Program-made: the position numbers and the translations under genes | The notes under the pieces: generated by a model | Database searches by the model: none | The model's input: the letters and a program-made list of their open reading frames with translations, nothing else | Told to the model about the DNA's origin: nothing | Part shown: one piece after another, positions 34,513-40,597 of the stretch | Position numbering within the stretch: position 1 is the stretch's first letter | How the letters are laid out: each line of letters starts with the position of its first letter | Origin: a virus | Direction: 5' to 3' (one strand) | IMG/VR virus record: IMGVR_UViG_3300030090_005473 | Span: 1 to 42,067 of that record | Length of the DNA: 42,067 bases

Positions 34513-36794
34513 TGAAAACACTAGGTCAACAAATAGTAGAAATGGCATTATCGGAATCACCGGTTAAAACTATATTAGTAGTTTATCCAGGCAGATTTCA
34601 GCCAATGGGACAACATCATGCTGCAGTATATAAAAAATTAGCTGCAAAATTTGGTAAATCAAATACATTTGTAGTAACATCAGATAAGGTCACATTACCT
34701 AAATCTCCATTAAATTTCAAAGAAAAATATTCAGTAATGAAAAAACATGGAATAACAAATGTTGTTCAAGTTCGAAATCCTTATCAAGCACAAGAATTGA
34801 CAAGTAAATATGATCCAGAAACAACTGCATTATTATTTGCAGTAGGTAAAAAAGATATGATGGAAAATCCTAGATTCAAAATAGGATTAAAGAAGAGCGG
34901 CGAGCCTAGTTATTTTCAAGATTATGAAAAAAATAAAAATAATTTACAACCATTTACTAAACATGGATATTTAGTTGTAGCACCTCATGTTGATATTCAA
35001 ATACCAGGATTTGGAGAAATGTCTGGAACTACTTTAAGACAAGTATTAGCAACTGCAGATGAAAAAACATTTGAAGATGTTATGGGATTCTTTGATCCTA
35101 AAATATATAACATGTTACAAACTAAGTTTTCTGCATTACGTACAGAAATGATTGAATCATTTATTATAAAAGAGGGTAGTTCAATCGGAGGAAGTAAAGC
35201 AATGGTTGATGATGGACCTCGATATTATTATGGAAATCAAAAAACATATCGAAAAAAATCAGAAGAAATGGCAAAACGATTAGGATATGAAGTTCTTAAT
35301 TATATTATAAAAGACGATCCTATAGAAGTTCATAACACAAATTATCCAGATGGCCCCCCATTAACTGTATCTTATTTTCCAACAGGAGTTAAAGGAGGCG
35401 AATATGCTGGTACAGATTATATTAAAGATTATAAAGGTAATCCTGCATATAAAATATGGCAAAAATATATTACACGTGTTGCAAAAATGACAGGATACAA
35501 ATTTTTAGATTTTCTAGGAGCAGATGTTTCTATAGATTCAAGTAAGGGAGAAGAATTGAAACCAACTACATTAAGAGAACAAGTATTAACAAAAAATTGG
35601 TGGTCAAATCAATTTGAATTAATTACAGAAGCAAAGGCAAATACACATTTAACTCATTTAGAAGAACTTGTTTTAACTCAAGGTAAAGCAGGATATAAAC
35701 AAGCCAAATCATTTTTAATAGAATTATTGAAAAATTTAGCTGGTAATTCAAATACTAAAATAAATACATCAGTTAAATGGGACGGAGCACCTGCAATATT
35801 TACAGGCATCAATCCTGAAAATGGAAAATTCTTTGTAGGTACAAAGTCAGTGTTTAATAAAGTACCTAAAATTAACTACACAATGGAAGACATTGATATG
35901 AATCATGGTCAAGCTCCTGGATTAGCAGATAAATTAAAATTGGCATTACAATATTTTCCAGCATTAGGTATAAAAAATATTCTGCAAGGCGATTTTATGT
36001 TTGATTCGAGTATGGTTAAAAATACAAATATAGATGGCAAACCACATTTATCGTTTAGACCAAATACTATAACATATGCAGTAGAATCAGATTCAGAATT
36101 AGGAAAAGATATTGCAGCCGCAAAAATTGGTATAGTATTTCATACAACATATCAATCATTACAGAGTGGTGCATCATTTGGTGCAGATGTCAGTGGATTA
36201 AACAAAACAAGAAATGTTTGGTTTGATGATGCATTCTTTAAAGATTCAACAGGTATTGTAACATTAACAGTTGAAGAAGCAAAAGAAGTTCAAACATTAA
36301 TAAAGAAAGCAGATTCAATTAAAATTAATTATGATAATTTACCAATGGCAGATCTCAATGTTTATCTAAATAAAGAAATAAAGTCAGGTCAATTTGTTAA
36401 TAATCCAAAAGTATCATTTAAAGCATTTCAAAAATGGTATCAAACAAATAGAATAGATAAACGAGTTGATAAATTAAAGTCTGAAAAAGGTAGAATGAAA
36501 GCGATTGCAGCCGGTCAAGAACAAATGAAAATGTTTCAACGAAGAAGACAAGACATATTAAATTTATTTCAAGTATCAAAATTATTATCAGAAGCCAAAC
36601 TTATATTTGTGAGAAAATATAATAATGCTATCTATAATACAAAACATTTTGTAGACGATGGAAAAGGAGGCTTGAGAGTTACTGCTCCAGAAGGATATGT
36701 TGCGGTTGATAGAATTGGTAATGGAGTTAAATTTGTAGATAGAGTAGAATTTAGTAGAGCTAATTTTGCTATGGATAAAGGCTTTACAAAATAA
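34512..36794 (+). CDS. putative head polyprotein: nucleotidyltransferase-like plus KxDG domain
   Basis: 760 aa. Residues 20-200 resemble a cytidylyltransferase-type Rossmann fold: ILVVYPGRFQPMGQHH (21-36, HxGH-like) and SGTTLRQVL (171-179, like the SxTxxR loop). Residues 222-370 are an unassigned alpha/beta part. Residues 374-690 contain VKWDGAPAIF (K422), FVGTKSVF and ILQGDFMF, recalling motif I (KxDG), IIIa and IV of ligase-type nucleotidyltransferases, though other motifs are unclear. I believe this part matches a phage family of unknown function (DUF6267-like; not checked). Sites of (L/I)xE form occur at LSE 13-15, IKE 219-221, ITE 371-373 and LSE 692-694, at domain borders. The N-terminus MKTLGQQIVEMALSE resembles T4 capsid-targeting peptides. 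ATG 34542 is an alternative start. Confidence 0.83.
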   Translation: MKTLGQQIVEMALSESPVKTILVVYPGRFQPMGQHHAAVYKKLAAKFGKSNTFVVTSDKVTLPKSPLNFKEKYSVMKKHGITNVVQVRNPYQAQELTSKYDPETTALLFAVGKKDMMENPRFKIGLKKSGEPSYFQDYEKNKNNLQPFTKHGYLVVAPHVDIQIPGFGEMSGTTLRQVLATADEKTFEDVMGFFDPKIYNMLQTKFSALRTEMIESFIIKEGSSIGGSKAMVDDGPRYYYGNQKTYRKKSEEMAKRLGYEVLNYIIKDDPIEVHNTNYPDGPPLTVSYFPTGVKGGEYAGTDYIKDYKGNPAYKIWQKYITRVAKMTGYKFLDFLGADVSIDSSKGEELKPTTLREQVLTKNWWSNQFELITEAKANTHLTHLEELVLTQGKAGYKQAKSFLIELLKNLAGNSNTKINTSVKWDGAPAIFTGINPENGKFFVGTKSVFNKVPKINYTMEDIDMNHGQAPGLADKLKLALQYFPALGIKNILQGDFMFDSSMVKNTNIDGKPHLSFRPNTITYAVESDSELGKDIAAAKIGIVFHTTYQSLQSGASFGADVSGLNKTRNVWFDDAFFKDSTGIVTLTVEEAKEVQTLIKKADSIKINYDNLPMADLNVYLNKEIKSGQFVNNPKVSFKAFQKWYQTNRIDKRVDKLKSEKGRMKAIAAGQEQMKMFQRRRQDILNLFQVSKLLSEAKLIFVRKYNNAIYNTKHFVDDGKGGLRVTAPEGYVAVDRIGNGVKFVDRVEFSRANFAMDKGFTK

Positions 36795-36815
36795 CATTGA
36801 TAAGTATATTATAGC

Positions 36816-36829
36816 ATATTTATATAAAA
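36816..36829 (+). promoter_or_regulatory. candidate late promoter 7
   Basis: ATATTTATATAAAA in the 53-nt gap, 18 nt before the ATG at 36848, followed by AAAAAGGGACGAATT with GGG 7 nt before ATG. Confidence 0.5.
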
Positions 36830-36847
36830 ACCAAAAAGGGACGAATT

Positions 36848-37378
36848 ATGAAAGAAAAATTATTGAGAGACATGATAAGAAAACAAATCAAATCATCTCT
36901 AACAGAAGCACCTGATATGGCTCGAAGCGCAGTTGGTGCTAGTCTAGGCCGAGTTGAAAAAATGGCCGGCGTTAAAATGTTAAAAAAAGCATTAGGTACA
37001 GGTTCACCAGCACAACAAGCAGCTGGTTTATTAAAAGTAGTTCAATCAATATCAGGTAATAATCCAACAGTAGGAAAGATGTTAGCTAGAATGATTATGA
37101 AAGGTGGTATTGCAGGAGCAGATACAGCACCAGTAGCAGAAGAAAATTATACCGCAGGAATTGATGATGGAAATGCAGCAATAGATGAAAATCAAGCATT
37201 ACAATCTAAAATGGGTAGAGTTGATAAAACACAAGCTATGAAACAATTAAAAAATCAATTAGGAAATAAACCAGCAACGGTTCAAACAGATTTTGTTATT
37301 GATTTGATTAATGGTTTAGATCTTAAGGATGCTGCTAAAAAAAGATTATTATTACAATTACGTAAAAATTTGAAATAA
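36848..37378 (+). CDS. putative head-internal protein with targeting-like N-terminus
   Basis: 176 aa, basic and Ala/Gly/Lys-rich, predicted helical. The N-terminus KEKLLRDMIRKQIKSSLTE is an amphipathic basic helix ending in LTE (18-20) followed by Ala, exactly the form a T4-type prohead protease would cut. The middle has two Gly/Ala-rich hydrophobic helices (VQSISGNNPTVGKMLARMIMKGGIAGA). The C-terminus, VQTDFVIDLINGLDLKDAAKKRLLLQLRKNLK, is a compact helical end. No family recognised. It sits between the putative polyprotein and terminase, beside the portal, so packaging into the head is plausible but inferred. Confidence 0.78.
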   Translation: MKEKLLRDMIRKQIKSSLTEAPDMARSAVGASLGRVEKMAGVKMLKKALGTGSPAQQAAGLLKVVQSISGNNPTVGKMLARMIMKGGIAGADTAPVAEENYTAGIDDGNAAIDENQALQSKMGRVDKTQAMKQLKNQLGNKPATVQTDFVIDLINGLDLKDAAKKRLLLQLRKNLK

Positions 37379-37382
37379 TATA

Positions 37383-38006
37383 ATGAGTAAGTTACAAAAT
37401 ATAAAAGCCGTTAAAGATTTATTGGCCGGCAGACATAAGACTCAAACAAGACAATCACATTATTTTGGAAAAACAAAAAAAGAAATTTCTGAAGATGATG
37501 TTATAGAAAGATTTGAAGATGGCAAGCCTAAAATATGGATCGAGACTGATGCAAACGGAACTAGAACACGTGTTACACAACATGAAGGGTTCAAATCAAG
37601 AGAACCAGAAAATTCAATATTAAAAACAATTCAACAAGCATTATCAGTGCCAGAAAAATGTCCCGAATGTGGCAAAGATATGCGTGAACATGAAAAAAGG
37701 TTGAATTTCAAATTTTACCATATGAGAGGCAAATGTTTTGAATGTGTCTTAAAAGAAGAAAGAAAAATTAAACAACAAGGACCAGAAGCTTGGACTAAAT
37801 ACCAAAATAAAATTATGGCAGCTAATATGGAATCTTGGTTTAAAGATGCAGATAAAGAAGTAGAAGTATTAAAAGATCAAATAGTTAGAACATGGCAAAA
37901 TGCAGACGGAAAATACGGTGAAGCAGATATGTCATCCTTTTTAGAAAAAATGGAAAAGGATTATTTAGAACTTAAACAAAATTTAAGAAAACAATACATG
38001 GAATAA
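37383..38006 (+). CDS. zinc-ribbon protein upstream of terminase
   Basis: 207 aa. A CPEC...CFEC pair (C93, C96, C118, C121) forms a likely zinc ribbon in mid-protein. The N-terminus IKAVKDLLAGRHKTQTRQSHYFGK is basic. After the ribbon comes a long charged helix (about 122-205) rich in Lys, Glu and Trp. I recall related proteins near terminase genes of marine T4-like phages. The place before gp17 is that of small terminase gp16 in T4, but a zinc ribbon is not typical of gp16, so I do not assign it. Starts 4 nt after the previous stop and ends 3 nt before the next start. Confidence 0.8.
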   Translation: MSKLQNIKAVKDLLAGRHKTQTRQSHYFGKTKKEISEDDVIERFEDGKPKIWIETDANGTRTRVTQHEGFKSREPENSILKTIQQALSVPEKCPECGKDMREHEKRLNFKFYHMRGKCFECVLKEERKIKQQGPEAWTKYQNKIMAANMESWFKDADKEVEVLKDQIVRTWQNADGKYGEADMSSFLEKMEKDYLELKQNLRKQYME

Positions 38007-38009
38007 CTT

Positions 38010-38516
38010 ATGAAACTGTCAAACTTAATAATAGAAAATACAGAAGCAGAATTAGAAGATGCATTTGATGATCTTGAAAAGGATATTCAAAAATTAGATT
38101 TAGATGCACCTGAATCAGAAGCCATCGGATTAACATTAGCTGGTGTTGCTTTATCATTTGGTGAAATATCAAGACTATTAGGAAAGTTTGTAAACTTGAT
38201 AAGTAAGATACCAGGATTCAAAAGTTTATCTGGAGATAGATTGATTGCATTTGGAGAAAAGTTTCATCATAAAATCATTGGAGCATTTGAAAAGGTTATT
38301 AAATTAGCCGGAGTTAAAGATACTGCAAAAGCACATAAAGCAGCAGAACTGCTACATATGGCGGTAGTTGCTTTATTATTATATAAAGGTGTAGGTGGTA
38401 TGGCTGGTAAATTTGCCAAAGGTAAATTTGCTGGAGCTACTTTTAAGGGTATATTAAATGCAATTAAAAGTAACGAGCTAGGAGTATTCCTTAAAGATGC
38501 ATTTAGTTCAATTTAA
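38010..38516 (+). CDS. hypothetical protein, hydrophobic helical C-terminus
   Basis: 168 aa. The N-terminus KLSNLIIE is followed by an acidic helix (NTEAELEDAFDDLEKDIQKLDLD), and IIE at 7-9 is a possible (L/I)xE cleavage site. Residues 39-165 are helical and amphipathic to hydrophobic: LTLAGVALSFGEISRLLGKFV, AELLHMAVVALLLYKGVGGMAGKF, then a Lys/Gly/Phe-rich stretch. The hydrophobic helix near 112-128 could span a membrane. Two readings are possible: a head-internal protein like its neighbours, or a membrane-active lysis accessory next to the holin-like gene. No family recognised. Confidence 0.75.
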   Translation: MKLSNLIIENTEAELEDAFDDLEKDIQKLDLDAPESEAIGLTLAGVALSFGEISRLLGKFVNLISKIPGFKSLSGDRLIAFGEKFHHKIIGAFEKVIKLAGVKDTAKAHKAAELLHMAVVALLLYKGVGGMAGKFAKGKFAGATFKGILNAIKSNELGVFLKDAFSSI

Positions 38517-38540
38517 TAAATTAAAAACGGAGAAATAGTT

Positions 38541-38936
38541 ATGGGTTTAGGATTAGGAAAATTATTTTCAGGTGGAGCAGCCGACTTAGTAGAAGGCGTG
38601 GGTGGTGTACTTGATAATCTAACAACTTCCAAAGAAGAAAAACTTGAAGCTAAACGTAAGATGAAACAATTGATTTCTGATTACGAAACTAAGATGGAAC
38701 AAAATATTACCGATAGATGGACATCGGATATGAATTCTGATTCTTGGTTATCAAAAAATGTAAGGCCATTAGTATTAATATTTTTAGTGGTATGTACAGT
38801 ATTAATGATTTTTATTGATGCTGGTACAATTGCATTTACAGTAGAAGAAAAATGGACAGATCTCTTACAATTAGTATTAATTACAGTGATTGGTGCTTAT
38901 TTTGGTGGACGTTCATTCGAAAAAAGAAAAAAATAA
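38541..38936 (+). CDS. holin-like membrane protein
   Basis: 131 aa. Resembles the three-TM holin family known from gene transfer agents: a Gly-rich N-terminus (GLGLGKLFSGGAADLVEGVGG), a charged helix, the conserved NVRPLVLIFLVVCTVLMIF (73-91, first clear TM) and LLQLVLITVIGAYFGGRSFEKRKK (108-131, second clear TM with a basic tail). Holins form lesions in the inner membrane and time lysis. The DSWLSKNVRP segment just before TM1 is typical of that family. A GGAG ribosome site precedes ATG. No endolysin gene is seen beside it in this window. Confidence 0.8.
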   Translation: MGLGLGKLFSGGAADLVEGVGGVLDNLTTSKEEKLEAKRKMKQLISDYETKMEQNITDRWTSDMNSDSWLSKNVRPLVLIFLVVCTVLMIFIDAGTIAFTVEEKWTDLLQLVLITVIGAYFGGRSFEKRKK

Positions 38937-38948
38937 GTCGTTCTTTTT
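38921..38948 (+). terminator. weak terminator-like hairpin after holin-like gene
   Basis: AAAAAGAA (38921-38928) pairs with TTCTTTTT (38941-38948) across a 12-nt loop, followed by a T-rich stretch. The stem is nearly all A-T and overlaps the end of the coding sequence, so it may be chance composition. Confidence 0.25.
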
Positions 38949-38949
38949 C

Positions 38950-38980
38950 TTGTTTTTCTGCAAATAATTTTTTATATTTA
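38950..38980 (+). promoter_or_regulatory. candidate host-type promoter before terminase gene
   Basis: TTG at 38950-38952 and TATATTTA at 38973-38980 with a 20-nt spacer fit the Bacteroidota pattern TTG-N19-21-TAnnTTTG except for the last base. The ATG at 38989 is only 8 nt beyond, so the transcript would be nearly leaderless. The same stretch also half-matches the late motif (ATATTTAGTAAAA). Confidence 0.35.
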
Positions 38981-38988
38981 GTAAAAGT

Positions 38989-40569
38989 ATGTCAGTAAAG
39001 AAAAGCATAAAAGAAATAGTACGAGATGAATATAAAAAATGTTCGGTAGATCCCGTACATTTTATGCGTAAATATTGTATTATTCAACATCCTACTAAAG
39101 GTAAGATGTATTTTAATTTATATCCTTTCCAAGAAGATACATTAGATCAATTAAAAGATAATAGATATAATATTATTCTTAAATCTAGACAATTAGGTAT
39201 TTCAACTTTAACAGCCGGATATTCACTTTGGTGCATGTTATTCAAATCAGATTATAATGTATTAGTAATTGCAACAAAACAAGATGTGGCAAAAAATCTT
39301 GTTACAAAGGTAAGAGTGATGCATGATAATTTACCTAGTTGGTTAAAAGGAAAGGCGTTAGAAGATAACAAATTAAGCCTAAGATTCAAAAATGGCTCAC
39401 AAATAAAAGCTATATCATCAAAAGGAGATGCAGGTAGATCTGAGGCCTTATCATTATTAGTATTAGATGAAGCAGCATTTATTGATAGAATTGATGAAAT
39501 ATGGACAGCAGCACAACAAACATTAGCAACTGGTGGAGGAGCTATTATGTTATCAACACCAAATGGTACAGGAAATTTATTTCATAAAACATGGTGTGAT
39601 GCTGAAGCGGGCGGTAGATTTAATCCTATCAAACTTCATTGGACAGTTCATCCTGAAAGAGATGAAAAATGGAGAACAATGCAAACAGAATTATTAGGAG
39701 AAAAAAGTGCTGCCCAAGAATGTGATTGTGATTTTATTAGTTCTGGACATACAGTAGTAGATGGTCCTATCATTCAATGGTATGAACAAACATATGTAGA
39801 AGAACCAAAAGAAAGACGTGGTTTCGATTCAAATTATTGGATATGGGAGTATCCAAATTATTCATCATCATATGTAGTTGTAGCGGATGTCGCGAGAGGC
39901 GACGGCGGAGATTATTCAGCATTTCATGTATTAGATATAAAAACAATGCAACAAGTTGCAGAATATAAAGGCAAAATAGGAACAACAGAATATGGTAATA
40001 TGTTAGTAGCTGTTGCTACTGAATGGAATAATGCATTATTAGTAATTGAAAATGCAAACATAGGTTGGGCTGTATTACAAGTTGCGATTGATAAAGGATA
40101 TGAAAATTTATATTATTCATACAAACAAGATGCATATGTAGATGAAGATGTACATTTAAGAAAAGGATATGACTTAAAAGGTAAAGCACAAAAAGTTCCT
40201 GGGTTTTCGACTACATCAAAAACAAGACCTTTGATTATTTCTAAACTAGAAACATATTTCAGAGAAAAATCTCCAATTGTAAAGTCAAAACGATTGGTAG
40301 ATGAATTATATGTCTTTATATGGAATGGTTCAAGAGCAGAAGCACAGAGAGGATATAATGATGATCTTGTAATGTCATTTGGAATTGCATTATGGGTACG
40401 TGATACAGCATTAAGATTACATCAACAAGGAATAGATTTATCAAGAAAGGCATTAGGACATTTTGGTAAATCTAAAGGAGTATATACATCAACAAAAGAT
40501 ACTCCTAAAGAATGGCAATGGAAATCAGGTGACAAGGATAATGGAGATTTAACCTGGCTTTTAGATTAA
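38989..40569 (+). CDS. 17: terminase large subunit, gp17-like
   Basis: 526 aa. Packs DNA into the prohead: an N-terminal ATPase and a C-terminal RNase H-like nuclease. ATPase motifs: SRQLGIST (66-73, phage Walker A), LLVLDEAAF (156-164, Walker B with D160 and catalytic E161) and LSTPNGTG (188-195, coupling motif). Nuclease: VVVADVARGDGGDYSAF (296-312, metal ligand D300) and NDDLVMSFGIALW near the end with the last acidic residues. Length is shorter than T4 gp17 (610 aa) but normal for marine T4-like phages. There is no intein or intron. It is followed 28 nt later by the portal gene; in T4, sheath gp18 and tube gp19 lie in between and are missing here. Confidence 0.95.
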   Translation: MSVKKSIKEIVRDEYKKCSVDPVHFMRKYCIIQHPTKGKMYFNLYPFQEDTLDQLKDNRYNIILKSRQLGISTLTAGYSLWCMLFKSDYNVLVIATKQDVAKNLVTKVRVMHDNLPSWLKGKALEDNKLSLRFKNGSQIKAISSKGDAGRSEALSLLVLDEAAFIDRIDEIWTAAQQTLATGGGAIMLSTPNGTGNLFHKTWCDAEAGGRFNPIKLHWTVHPERDEKWRTMQTELLGEKSAAQECDCDFISSGHTVVDGPIIQWYEQTYVEEPKERRGFDSNYWIWEYPNYSSSYVVVADVARGDGGDYSAFHVLDIKTMQQVAEYKGKIGTTEYGNMLVAVATEWNNALLVIENANIGWAVLQVAIDKGYENLYYSYKQDAYVDEDVHLRKGYDLKGKAQKVPGFSTTSKTRPLIISKLETYFREKSPIVKSKRLVDELYVFIWNGSRAEAQRGYNDDLVMSFGIALWVRDTALRLHQQGIDLSRKALGHFGKSKGVYTSTKDTPKEWQWKSGDKDNGDLTWLLD

Positions 40570-40573
40570 CAAG

Positions 40574-40587
40574 ATATTTATATAAAA
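40574..40587 (+). promoter_or_regulatory. candidate late promoter 8
   Basis: ATATTTATATAAAA in the 28-nt gap between terminase and portal genes, 10 nt before the portal ATG at 40598. Confidence 0.5.
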
Positions 40588-40597
40588 TTGGAAAATT

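Noticed and set aside
37383-38006. Small terminase subunit gp16
   Set aside because: The position fits, but a CxxC-CxxC zinc ribbon and a long charged helix are not the gp16 pattern; left unassigned.
38974-38986. Ninth late-promoter copy before terminase (ATATTTAGTAAAA)
   Set aside because: Differs at the core (TTTAG for TTTAT) and ends 2 nt before the ATG; listed instead as a weak host-type promoter.
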